This document shows, piece after piece, positions 28,640-39,800 of a DNA stretch of 64,000 nucleotides (positions within the stretch are counted from its first letter, which is position 1; every line of letters begins with the position of its first letter). The DNA is taken from positions 372,001 through 436,000 of the forward strand of contig CBFFRQ010000031.1 in assembly GCA_965644315.1 (NCBI GenBank), written 5' to 3'. Source of the DNA: Caecitellus pseudoparvulus. Taxonomy: Eukaryota > Bigyra: Bicosoecida. The notes beneath the pieces are model-generated. The model did no database searches, was not told where the DNA came from, and was given only the letters and a program-made list of their open reading frames with translations. The position numbers and the translations under genes were made by a program.

Positions 28640-29264
28640 ACTACCTGCGTAGTCTGCGTGGGTGAAAGGCCCTGTGCATTGCGGAATCCGTGTCGGCGAC
28701 TTCTTGGTGCGGGCTGGCGTCTCCTGCCTTCCGCCGACCCGGATTGCCGCCCATCCTTGCGCAAGCCCTGGCGATTTGCATGCTAAGGTCAAACCCGAAG
28801 ACCTATAGCAGGTCCAGCATAGGCTGTTGCGTCTCCACAGCTTCTCCGCTGACCTCGTGGACCTCCAGCTCCACTTGGCTTCTTGCCTTAGGTCCCATTC
28901 CGGAAGTCTTGTGCGATGCTTCCTCCCTTTACCAACCCTGGGGGCCATGGCTCCTCAGCAAGAAAGTAGATGCCAAGTAGAACCACTCTGACTGTCACAG
29001 CCCTGCTGCTGTGGGCCTGCAGTGCTCCCCGGAGCTCACCCGCAGAGTAGGCAGCCCCTCCTGCTGTCAGGTCTTCCTGCGTTTTCCTCTGGAAATAATG
29101 CGGTACTCGCTCTTGCGGGTCAAAAAGGTTGACCTGGATATGAGCAACTCTGCTCGGTCTTCCCCGATGTCGCCTGTCAGATGTTGGGGACTCACTGGCT
29201 CGCACTTCGTGACCAGTTCAAGCAGCTCGCCGCCGTCCAGCTTCATGTACTCCGCTTCAATGAC
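28640..29264 (-). other. Coding-like 3' pieces of the transposon gene (unresolved exons)
   Basis: Right after the TAG at 29265-29267 the same frame continues for 23 codons (29264-29196, including 'EYMKLDGGELLELV'). It then meets GTGAGT, and a 62-nt intron ending ATCCAG joins in phase to 29133 ('VNLFDPQERVPHYF'). That piece stays open to a TGA at 28888. A second coding-like piece ('SQVELEVHEVSGEAV') starts near 28883 in another frame, perhaps through a GTAAAG...CCTAAG intron. It crosses a further in-frame TAG at 28803-28805 and runs to about 28640. Composition looks coding, but the exon structure is not settled, and decay of the gene is an equal possibility. Confidence 0.45.
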
Positions 29265-30521
29265 CTAGGACCCTTCCTGGAACCTCCCACACACAGTTTT
29301 GTCATCACGCGGGTCGTAGAAGTACGCCCGCGTTTGCGCACGGGTGTTGGCCATGAGGTACCACTGCGGCTGCTCCATGAGGCTGAGCACATCCCCATCC
29401 TGCACTTCACTGCCGTCATCCTCGTCATCCTCTGCAACACAAGCTGCCCCAGACCTTGCCAGACTTGCAGCCGATCTTTCCCGCTGTCTCTTTGTCCCGC
29501 CCAGCCTTTTCCGCGACCTCTGTGGCACCTGCACAGACTTGGCAGGCACTCTGTCGTGGCTGTCGCCATCGTCAAAGGTGATGGAGTGTGTGCCGTCGGC
29601 TCGCACCTGTGATACACGCCCGGGGTACCAGCCATCAGACCCATTCGTCCACCCCCAGTCCATGGACTCTCCGTCCTCCCCTTGGCCGGGTGGGATGAAT
29701 GCCCGTGCGAAGACTGAGTCCCCTTCTTGGAACTTGGGCTGGAACGGGACTGGCGGGTGGACAACTGACCTCTCCCTCGTTGCATGGATGTATCGCATGG
29801 CCTTGGGAATATCTTGCAGACCCCTCTCTCTCCAAAGCCTGCCAAGGTCCCCAACCATGTGCGTCACCGCCTCAGTCCATTCAGCCTTGGGCACGTGTGC
29901 AAGGCGGCTGTGGTCCACTTGGTCTCTGACTGGTCCAAGACGGCCATCAGGGAAGCACTGAGCAAGCAATGGCTGCGACTCATTCCCCAGTACAACGTAC
30001 ACGCAGTCCCAGCCTTGCGCATCATACGCCCGGACGATGTCGCCTTGAATGGTTGTGACGGAGGCCGCCGCTGAGGGCTGGCTGAGACCTGCAAGGACAT
30101 CCGGGCGCCAGAAGGCACCTGCACGCCGCTCTGCATCCTCTGAGAAGGCGCTCCATAATACCAGGCTTATCATCTGTGCCAGACAGTCCCCGCTCTCAGC
30201 TTTTCGCAGGCTGCGCAAGAGCGCCCAGTGCTTCGTTGCCGCCTTCGCAAGGCGCTGGACTGCCAAAGGAAGGAAGTCATCCACGAGCAGGAAGGCTGGC
30301 TTGGGGGGCACTCTTACCACTCTGTCCATTATGAAGCCCTTGGAGTCTACGATGATGGTGTGTTCAGGGTTGTCCCCAAGCCAAACGCGGAAGACTCGCT
30401 TCGTGGACACGGCATCCGCTCCCTCTCGAGCCACGTACAGCGTGTCCAGTCCGATCGCATCAAGGCTGCCTTCAGCCGGCCTGGATGCAACTGGTGCGCG
30501 TGTTGAAAACTTCCTCACCAT
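29265..30521 (-). CDS. Transposon-associated ORF with Tudor-like domain (418 aa from first ATG)
   Basis: The frame is open from 30785, directly after the transposase TAG and in the same phase. The first ATG is at 30521, giving 418 residues, and the 88 codons before it also read like coding sequence (a basic, Ser/Lys/Arg-rich linker). No family is certain for the N-terminal 220 residues. A Cys inside 'ESGDCLAQMISLVLW' faintly recalls OTU-type cysteine proteases, but the match is too weak to call. Around 270-335 there is a Tudor-like barrel: 'FQEGDSVFARAF', a 'DGWYPGRVSQV' strand, then 'ITFDDGDSHDRVP'. This is followed by 'SRKRLGGTKRQRERSAA', a likely nuclear localisation signal. A chromatin-reading role would fit a mobile element. 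Whether it is translated by readthrough, by splicing or separately is unresolved. Confidence 0.5.
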   Translation of the reverse strand: MVRKFSTRAPVASRPAEGSLDAIGLDTLYVAREGADAVSTKRVFRVWLGDNPEHTIIVDSKGFIMDRVVRVPPKPAFLLVDDFLPLAVQRLAKAATKHWALLRSLRKAESGDCLAQMISLVLWSAFSEDAERRAGAFWRPDVLAGLSQPSAAASVTTIQGDIVRAYDAQGWDCVYVVLGNESQPLLAQCFPDGRLGPVRDQVDHSRLAHVPKAEWTEAVTHMVGDLGRLWRERGLQDIPKAMRYIHATRERSVVHPPVPFQPKFQEGDSVFARAFIPPGQGEDGESMDWGWTNGSDGWYPGRVSQVRADGTHSITFDDGDSHDRVPAKSVQVPQRSRKRLGGTKRQRERSAASLARSGAACVAEDDEDDGSEVQDGDVLSLMEQPQWYLMANTRAQTRAYFYDPRDDKTVCGRFQEGS

Positions 30522-30785
30522 GTTCTTGCTTGTAACCGACGATGGTTTCGTTTGTTGCGTCCGGCGGTTGGGGTGCTTGCAGAGAGCTGGCTGTGCGCTC
30601 GAAGTGTCAGAGGGCTTCAGTCTGCGTGCGTGTGCTGGGTCCACTTGGGAACCCTTACCAGGCGAAGTTCGCAATGACTTCTTTCGTCGAAGTTTTCTGG
30701 CCACGTGCCCTGAAAAGTTCCCAGAGTTTGCAACGTACTTCTCCCTGCTCCGTGCCCCCTTGGCGGCGGCATCCAGCTCTGGAGC

Positions 30786-33700
30786 CTAGCAGATCTCTGG
30801 GTCACACTCCGTTGCAGCCCGCTTAGCAAGCCTGACTGCTGAACTTGGAATGGCTGAACCGAGTCGTTCCATCTTCAGTGCCAGGGCTGCCAGCTCCTTT
30901 GCAATCGCCTTGGCCTCTGGTGCGCTCGGCTCACTGGCGCCTTCAGTCGTTGAGGGAGACTCTGTGACTGGCGAGGCAGCACCCTCCGGATCCTGGGCGC
31001 AACCAGGGCTCATCTGAGACCCATCAACTGGATTCGAGTCCGTCTCAGTGACGCTCAGCTCTTTCCCTCCAAATGTTTCCGATATCTTGCCTGCGACATC
31101 ACAGCGCAGGATCTCCTGAGCGTAGTGGCGTGCTGCCCAGCCGTGCTTGCACGAAGCTGTGGATCCGTGGGCAGAGCAGTCGCAGATTGGGCCACATGTT
31201 CGGGGGTTAGCCAACGAGACGAGGTAGATGGTATTGGTCCGTGACTCGCTGTGGATCTCGAAGGTCAGAGTCTTGCAGTCTTGCAGGTTGATGCGTTCCT
31301 CCAAGACACCCCCCTTCTTCCACCTCAGGAACATCTCGAGCCCTTTCTTTTTTGACTCTCTCGCTATTCGTTGTACGGAACTCCGGGCACCTGTCCTGTA
31401 CGTCCGGGCCACTTCACGACACTGGATGTACGACACTAAACAGCCTCCCTTGTCTGGCTCTGGCCCTCCTACAAGCGCAACGAGCATCTCATAGGTTGAA
31501 TGGTTGTAGCGCCGCTTCAAGACCCGGTACTTGAGCATGTTCCACATTGACTCAACATAGTTTGTTGTGTTGTCCATGGAGCGGTCATTGCGAAACCAAA
31601 GTGCCCAAGTTGGCAGCCACGCGTCACACAGCCAGTTCGCCTCCAAGTACTCCAGCGCTTTGCGGTACTTAGGATCAGCGCACGCGTCTTGCCTCATGAC
31701 TTGCCAGTGGCGGTGGAGCTCTTGAGGCGACGTTGCCGTGAACAGAGTGCGGGCTGCATCCGTGAAGGTGGTTTTGCTCTCTTGGTCTGGAAGGGTCATG
31801 GTGACGCTCTCGTTCACAGCCTTCAAAGCGTGGAAGTGACAGAGGAACAGCTTGCTATGCAGCATGCGTTCCAGCATCCGCACTTCTGGAATGTGTCTGA
31901 AGGCGCTGAGTTCATGGGTATGCTCGCGAAGCGCCTGGATGGTTTCGTGCACAGGCAGCCACTTCGCCTTGCTGGCATCCTCCACCGCGCCGAAGTCGCC
32001 CAGCTGCCGCTGGGCCGCCTGGGCAGAGACCTGCAGCGAACGGGACACGCTGGGATCACTCCCCACTTTGTCCAGCAGCCTCTTCATCTTGGTCCCCACG
32101 TGCCATGCGAAGGCGGAGTGGCCATGCGGGCACTTGTCCATCATCTTGGCGGTGAGGTGAAACGCACCACCCAGCTCGGCCTCCATCTTCTGGTACGACC
32201 ACACGAGGGCGTGGGCTAGGGCCCCAGGCACTGGGTGTTCCCCTGCATGGAAGTACATGAACGCAACTGGGATGCCATGTGAGGTGTGGGGTGACCTGTA
32301 CAGCCACGTGAAGAGCTTTGACTTGAACTTGTCGGTGCCCCCCGTGTCGTCTTCGTACACCAGGGAGTTCATGGACTCCTTGTACTCGCTTGTAGCTGCA
32401 TACTTCCTCATTTGCGGTGTGATTATGAGCAAGACACTGAAGTCTTCCGCTTGGTTGAGCTTGTTTAGGTGGAAGTAGGTGTTGGTCGTGTCTGCCGCCG
32501 CCATGTCCACACACGCCTGAAAGACGGACATCCCCCCGCGCTGCTCTCGCTTCATTTTGTCCAAATATCCCTGGATTGCGGCAGGGGAGGGGTGAATGTT
32601 GAACAGTCCATGCTTGCGTCTGAGACCAGCGTCCTGCATGAGCTGGGACGTGGCTGTGTGCTTGTCTTTGAGCATCTGGTCGTGCTCCATGTATACCTCA
32701 GGGGTTGAGCACTGTGTCTTGGCTAGGAGATAGGTAAGGATGTCAAGCATGGATGCGCCAGGCGTGCTTGCTGCCCTTTTTTTGATGATTTCCGTCACCA
32801 CGGGGCTGAGGGGCAGGGACATGTACTCCGCACGACCGACCTGCTTGGTCGGGTCAACGGGTTCATCGATTGCGAAGTACTTTGCAGGGGTGTGGTTATG
32901 GTGCATGCAAACCTCCAGAGTGTATCCCTTCTGACTTAGGGCCACCCTAATCCTGAAGGGGCACTGCTGGCAAAGTCTCTGTGGCGAAGCCAGAGCAGCG
33001 TCACGCTGTTGCGGATCGTGAACAGGGCTACTTGATTCTGGACTGCAACCCGAACCTGCAGAGTCAGGGCTTGTGTGGGCGCATGCAAAAGTCAACATGA
33101 CTTGCCCCTGCTTCCCGTGCCACGGCTTGTTCTCCAGCTTGATGAGGCATCCAAACTCCCTCGCCGCTTGTGAGAGCGCTGGGCCACATTCTTCGAGCGG
33201 GCCAAATCGAATGCGCTGCCCGAGTGACCGTCGATGGACAAGTAAGGCATGCAGAGGACTGCTTGCTTCCTTTGGTTTTGGCAGGATGCTGGAGACAGTG
33301 TTGTCTGTCCGGGGAGTCCTGTCCACACGGGATAGTCGGACCTGGATGACGGTGGCCTGAACAGTCGCATGCGCTAGAGTCACTTGACTATGGTGCCGGT
33401 GCTCCTTCAAGATGAGCGCCCCTTGATGAGACGCAGCTCGCACGGCGCGCACGACATCCACCGGCGCCACCCCAGCATGTCTGGTTGCTGCCAGCACATC
33501 TCGCAAGCGGGTCAAGGCTTCCCTGTTCTCCAAAACGCACTGCTTATCTACCTCGTTGGGGAGCTTGCCGATGCTTGCCATGCTATACACACTGGCAAGA
33601 GTCAGCTCAAGGTCTGGGTTGAGCTGCAGGCACGAGCGGATGGCTTCAATCACGCGTGCAAAGTCCAGCAGCACAGGCGCGGGAGTCTCGACGTGGGAGC

Positions 33701-36195
33701 AAGAGCTACCGACCGCGCCACCCTCTGAGCTGGTGCTTGTGGTGTCGCTGTCAAAGAGGGCAACCGGACTCAGGCCGAAGTCCAGATAAGCAGCCAGCCC
33801 AGCCCACGCATCCCTGTCTGGCCTTCCCTTGTGAAGCTCTGCCCAGCTCTTGGCCAAATTGAAGTCAAGGAGGTCACTTGCACGTGCACCATCTTCCTCC
33901 ATGCCAGCAATCACCCTTGAAGCTTCAGACTTGTTGAATAAGACGTACATGTGTCCAGGTACGTCCACTGCACACTTGGCTGCAAGCTCGGCAAGGGTGG
34001 CCAGGTCTCCTGGGAAGTCATGGACAATGACGCGATCGTATGCGTACTGCGGCATGTCCAACGCCACTGGCAGCAGGATCACGTCCACGCAGAGGCCTTG
34101 TTGTGTTTGGGGCGACCCACCAGAGCTTTGGGGTTCAAGAGCTTCCGTGTCACTTCGAGCCAGAGCTTTGCGGACACGCCTGTCCAGCGCGTTTGTCGTG
34201 GCTTCGTCTCGGCACACAACAAGCACCCTTTCGAAGCTCTGGAACTGAGCTAACAAGTTTAATACTTCATCAAAAGAGTGGTGCTTCGTGTCTGCTGCAG
34301 CAGACCTTGGGCGAGCTCCGCTGCTGTCCTTGGCCAGTAGCTTGTGTGTCACATGCACCTGCACCGCAGTCCGGACACTGCGCCTGGCAATGGCAGTGTG
34401 CTCCGGGGCAAGATGCAGGTACGAAAGGATGCGAGGGACGGTGCCTGGCGCAGCTACAGTGCTCGTGGCGAGAACAGGGATGCTTGCTGCTTGGGCAGCC
34501 TGGCTCAGCTGCCTCAGGGGATCACTGTCGACTTGCATGAGTGGCAAAGGACCCGCAGGCAGGTTGATGACTAGTGCCGCAAACATGCTATCTTCACGTG
34601 TCGATGAAGGTATCGAGAAGAACTGCATCGCCTGTGGGATGGACGCAACTATCACGGCCCCTTGCGTCAAGCTTGAATGGAGTGCGGCATCGCTGGGAAC
34701 CATGTCGCCAGCCGACGCACAGGTGGCGACGCAGTCCCCGAACGAGGGCACTTGTCCGACTGCAAGCTTGCGTACCACTTCACAGTTGCAATCAACTTCA
34801 TCGGAGGGCAAGATGCACGCTGCTATTCCACTTACAAGCAGGCGCGACACCTTTGCCCAATGCCGGGATGGACAAGGGCTCGCCAGGAGGAAAACCCCCT
34901 GCAAAGTGCCAGCCAGCAAGCCGAAAAGATCCGCCTGATCGTTATCCAGGGGTGAAATAACAAGCGAGTGCTTCCCTGCACTGATGCTTTGAAGCACTTG
35001 GGCGTGGTGAGGCTGTGGGCTTGCTCGGCCCCCCAGCACCGCCTCGATCGCTGCCGGTTGCCCTCCACCAGCGCCTTCAAAGGCAGCAACTGAGCTTCGG
35101 TCAGAAAGGCAGGACTTCTGGAAGTCCAGAGCCTTGATGAGCGCCGCTGCGTGTGCTCCGGTCGCGGGCTCCACCACTTGTTGGGGAGTGGCCTCTGCCA
35201 CTGTGCCTCCGCCTGCCCCCGAGGCTGGACTGGGCGCTGCAGAGCTCCCAAACCGCCGTGTCTCGATGACAGTTTCCTCTCTAGCCCCTGGAAGTTCAGT
35301 ATCCGCGTCGTCTGAATCCTCAGCTGTGGCTGCCTGCAGCCTGGACGACTTGCGAGAAGCACGTGCTTGGCCCGCTGCTCCTCCGGCCAAGGATGCACAG
35401 TGTCTCGGTTCCAAAGCCCTGAGGCTGCTGTGGCCCTCGCTCAAGAGTGTGAGCATTTCGACTCCAAGGTGTTTGACAACTTCCTGTGCGACTTGAGCCT
35501 TTGTCCAGCCAACAGGATGACGCGAGGACTCCTGTGCTCTGCGATGGACTGCGCTTGCGCCTGCAGCGACGAAGCTCTGGATGTACTCCTCCTTGATTGC
35601 CCATGGATGCCTTCCTGCCAAATTCTGCCTCTTTGCCTGCATATGGAGTGAGCAAAGTGAAGGGGTGAGCGCTTAGGAGCCACACATGGCCACCTACTTC
35701 GTCGAAGAGGAAGCCCGCACCACGCTTTCCCTTGTAGAAGCCGCCATCCTGTACCAAGGCGAAGATTATCGAGTCCCAGGTATCTGTAGGAAGTAGATAT
35801 GTTCCCCCGCTTGACATGAGGTGCACTGTGTCGTGGCTTGCGTCCTCGGGAGGGTCATCTGTGACCTGCAGCGCATCCTCTCGGGCCAGAGTCAGGATGG
35901 ACGACGCCAGAGCGGCAATCTGGGCCTTCACGACATCATCACCGAGGGCATGAGAGTCCCATAGAACTTTACAGTCCTTGATCCTGTTCCATGCTTGCGA
36001 TAAGTCAACTGTGGCAGGCAAACTGCCTCTGGACGTGAGTCTCTGTGATTTCAAACCAGGCCTCTTCATGGAATTGAGCATGATCTGGGCGAGGCGACGA
36101 GAAGCCAAAGCACCAAAGGACACTGAACATGATTTCATGCCCGCAACATGCTTCACGTTTGTGTGGGTGGTGCCTTTCTGGCCAACGGAAGCCAT
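30786..36195 (-). CDS. MULE-type transposase fused to an inactive RecQ-like helicase core (1782 aa)
   Basis: Two exons: 36195-35698 and 35636-30786, with a 61-nt intron (GTAGGT...ATGCAG, phase 0). The start has A at -3 and G at +4. Residues 1-350 are unassigned. About 365-750 follow the RecQ order of motifs without gaps in the first 60 residues ('SAGKHSLVISPL' where RecQ has its ATP-binding loop). A 'SIPVLATSTVAAPGTV' segment matches the RecQ motif III 'TATA' region, and 'FERVLVVCRDEA' and 'YDRVIVHDFPG' follow. The Walker A Gly-Lys-Ser/Thr and the DEAH box are both absent, so no ATPase activity is expected. About 1051-1082 is a 'CQQC...HHNH' zinc motif. The MULE core has candidate DDE residues at about 1260, 1329 and 1523 ('VYEDDTGG', 'MMDKCPHG', 'NYVESMW'). 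A SWIM finger (CDC-x8-CKH) lies at about 1651. The frame is undamaged over 4.8 kb. Confidence 0.75.
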
Positions 36196-36843
36196 TTTAG
36201 GTGTAGGGTACCCGAAACGCCTGTGTAACGCCAGGGGGGAAATGCACATAAGCCCGTATCTCACGACACCTGGAAGTCCCGAAAACAAGAACACGTTCAG
36301 AGGCAACTAGAACACTTGGAGAATACGTTGCAGTGCAGTCAGGGTGTCAATTTTGCATACGAGAGACTCTATCGGCTAATGTTGGCTACCTCGGCGTGAA
36401 AGTAGATCACAGTGTCGTCCCCCCCCACAGACACTGCAGGCGTGCATGTGGGTCCCCCAAACAATATACAAACAAACACACTTTGCTCAAGTCTTTTCTT
36501 ATGACTTGTCAGCATGCTCAGTGCTTCCTTGGGCACTGCTTCGAAGAGTGCGAGCCAAGTCGCTGCGAGCTGAAGGCTACCATTGCAGTTGGTCTTGACA
36601 AGGTGCGTGCGCGGTTTGAGTGCTTGGCGTTCTGAAGTAGGACTTCTAGTGCCAGATCATGAGATGGGCATATTTTTTCCCCTTGTTCTTGCGCGATTGG
36701 AGGCTGCGAGGGCGGTCGGAGTGTGCGGAGCGGGACTTGCGGAAGTCGTGACAGGGACCATTGGCGATACGCCTGGCGCCCAGTGTGGACCATTCACCGC
36801 TTCACTTCGCACTCCTTCCTGTGCAGATTGGACTTTTCTTCCC
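36196..36843. other. Divergent spacer, transposase / LRR surface protein
   Basis: A 648-bp stretch holding the 5' flank of the transposase gene and the promoter region of the LRR gene. It contains a C-rich tract followed by CACAG (36419-36429). An in-frame ATG for the LRR protein also exists at 36664. No inverted terminal repeat was recognised. Confidence 0.45.
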
Positions 36844-39800
36844 ATGGCGCAGAGTAAACTTGCTCAGGTTCCGCCTGCCGCGAGCAGCTGTGCATCGCGA
36901 GGAGCGCGCAGTGCAACGTCAACGCGAGGGAGGCGAGGCCTCGCCTTGCTGCTTCTGGCCATGTCAGCCCTCCGTGCGCACGCCGGGCTGCCACCATCAT
37001 GCACGCTAAGCGGCTCCACGCTGACTTCCTGCAGCGGCTGTGCGGGGATGGAGGAGGTGGTCATCTCAGGCGCGAACGTGACAGCCATCTCTCCCACCGC
37101 CTTCTCCACCTTGAACTGCACGCAGTCGTTGACGCTGCAAGGGCTGCATGTGACGACATTGCCGGCGTCTGTGCTGACGGGCATGACGAGCTTGGTGTCA
37201 TTTCATGTGGTGTCTTGTCCTCTCGTGGAGCTGCCAGTGTTTGGGTCGCTTTCGAGTCTGCGTGAGGTGTGGTTGGAGAACGTGGAGTTGACTGTGTTAG
37301 ACTGGGGCTGGTTTGACAACACCCCTCATGTGACGAATGTGACTGTGCGGGGCTCGAAAATTTCGCACACATCATATGCTTCTGGCATGACGTCACTGAA
37401 GCACTTGGAGGTGTCGGACAGTCTCATCAGATACATAAATTATGTTGTCATCCCAAGCACTGCTCCATTGATCTCGCTCCGACTGAATGGAAACCTGTTT
37501 GAGCAGCTTGGGAGTAGTGCGCTGTCCCATTGGGGGGCTACTCTTGAGTTTCTCGACATGAGTGACCATCACCTCAACTACATGAGCAGCGGCATGTTCA
37601 ACGGTCTGAGCAACGTCAAGACACTGCTATTCAGGGGCTCACAAGTTAGCGAATTGAGTGACTTCTTCACTCCGCTGACCAGTCTTGAAGTCCTCGACCT
37701 CTCTGACAACGAATTGTACTTCAGCCCTCGCCAGGGCCAGCTGTCCACCACCCTCAAACACCTCAACCTCAGCTACAACGCCATGCAGTCCGTGTACCAC
37801 GATGCCTTCGGCTTCATGTCTGCCCTGGAGACGCTTGATCTATCCCACAACCCCCTCACCTCCCTGCCCGACACTCTCTTCACTCACACGACAGCCCTGT
37901 CCACGCTGGACCTACGCGGCACGCATGGCCTGCAGCTGAGCGAGACGCTGTTGACACCATTGGCCAGTCTGCAGGAAGTGTACCTGTCAGGGGCGTCCAC
38001 AACATTGCCAGTGTCAGCGGCATCGCAGCTGACCGGACTGCAGGCTCTGCATTTGGAGTACTGTTCATCCATCATCGTCGACAGCGCTCTGCTGTCACTG
38101 TTCAGCGGGCTGAGGAGCTTCACATGCATCGCCTGCCGTGTGCGCGAGCTGGGCAGCGACACGTTCCAGGGGCTGAACAGCCTGGAGTCCATCACCATCG
38201 AGCAGAGCGGGCTGCACACAGTTGGGGACGGTGTGTTCGCGAGTTTGCCAGCCTTGCGCCGTGTGGACCTGTCAGAGAACCGACTGTCATCCCTGTCTGC
38301 TGGCGTGCTGGCGGACTTGACCGGTGTCACGCACTTGGACCTGAGCGGCAACCGCTTGACAAGCTTGCCGTCCAGTGGGTGGTCGTCGCCGGCCCTGCAG
38401 TACCTGGACATGTCAAGCAACGACATGTCTGACGTACCGGTCGGGTCGTGGGGCATGACGGCGCTGCGCGCTCTGCGTGCAAGTGGGAACAGTGTGGCAT
38501 CCTTGCCTGCGGACTGGCTGCAAGGTCTGGATCACCTGGAGCTGGTGAATGTGTCGCACAACCCGTTGGCCAGTGCAGGCGATGGTGCGTTCGTGGCGGG
38601 CGGCAGCGGGGCTGGGCTCAGTGTGGACTTGTCACACACGGCTCTGACGGCGTTGCCAGCAAGTGCGCTGGCTGGCGCGTCAGTCGTGCGGCTGGTGCTG
38701 CGGGGCTCGCTCGTGACCGGGTTGGACAGTGGCGACCTGTCGACGCTGGCTGGGCTGTCGTTGACCGAGCTGGACATGTCCCATCTGTCCCTGGGCAGCT
38801 GGCCGCTTGCTGACTGCAGTGGTCTGTCCCTTGAAGTGCTGCACCTGGGAAGTGCTGGTGTGACATCAATACCGGCCGGAGCGAGCGCATGCTTCGGGAG
38901 CCTGCGGGAGGTTGACTTGAGTGGCAATGGGTTGAGTGACTTGCCAATGTTTGTGGGCGCCTCACCGAGCCTGGAGGTGCTGAGCGTGAGTGGCAACGCG
39001 TTGAGCAGCTTGCCGCAGGGTCTGTTGGTGGCATGTGGCGAGAGTGTGCGAGTGTTGGATGTGAGTGGGAACGCGTTGCCTGCGGAGTCAGTGCTGGCTG
39101 AGTTGCGGAGCACTGAGCAGCTGTCTGAGCTGCGTGCGTCAAACTGCTCATGGACGGACTTGAGTGTGCTGGAGAGCATACTGGGTGCATGTCCAACGCT
39201 GCGATCGTTGTCGTTGGCGGAGAATGCGTTTGCGTCGTGGGCCGTGGTGGGTGATGTGCGCTTACCGTCAGGGCTGCGTGAGCTGGACATGAGTCGAACT
39301 CGGCTGCTGGACATGTACTCAACCTTTTGGAGGAGCCCAAACCTGTTGGAGGTGTTGATGCTGGAGGGGAATCCTTTGACACACGTGCCGGAGGCTGCCT
39401 TAGGCGGCTCCCGAAGCTTGAAGAGGTTGTCGTTCGCTTCGTGTGCAGAATTGGACAGAATCGAGATGTCATTTGTTGACTGTCCTGCAAACTTGGAGTA
39501 CTTCGCAGTGCGTGGTACGAAATTGGAAGACATCGGCACGCGATGCGGAGGTGGTCCTTTTGTGTATGATGCGTCAGATTTGAGCAGTGTCGCGAGCGCG
39601 GACTATTTCTTGGACTCATGGACCACCCGAACACTTGCACTGAGTGCCAGCATGTGGAGTCGAGTCAGCCGATACTACCTGCGGCGTTCAGTGATGGAAT
39701 CGGCATTCGCCACCAACGCCACCGCTGACAGCCTGTCTGACTTGGCCTCAGCTCATTGGCTCACATCCATCCACTTTTCTCAGTCTCCACACCTGCAGTA

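Larger units (their letters stand above)
28640..36195 (-). mobile_element. MULE-type DNA transposon (coding span; ends not defined)
   Basis: The span contains a predicted 1782-residue transposase, an in-phase downstream ORF and further coding-like fragments, all on the minus strand. The DDE core, SWIM finger and zinc-binding domain place it with Mutator-like elements. The helicase-like N-terminal region is unusual. No terminal inverted repeats or target-site duplication could be seen by eye, so the true boundaries are unknown and may extend into the spacers on either side. GC is lower than in neighbouring genes. Confidence 0.65.

Noticed and set aside
29900-30300. OTU-type cysteine protease in the transposon ORF
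   Set aside because: Only 'GDCLAQM' is suggestive. No convincing Asp/His partner motifs were found by eye.
28640-30788. Altered genetic code with TAG as a sense codon
   Set aside because: The duplicated beta-sandwich gene, the SDR, PTRHD1 and the ABC gene all end at TAG where the family length predicts a stop. The in-frame TAGs are confined to the transposon.
27637-36843. Terminal inverted repeats of the transposon
   Set aside because: Comparing both flanks by eye gave no convincing match. A dot-plot of 27600-28700 against 36200-36850 would settle it.
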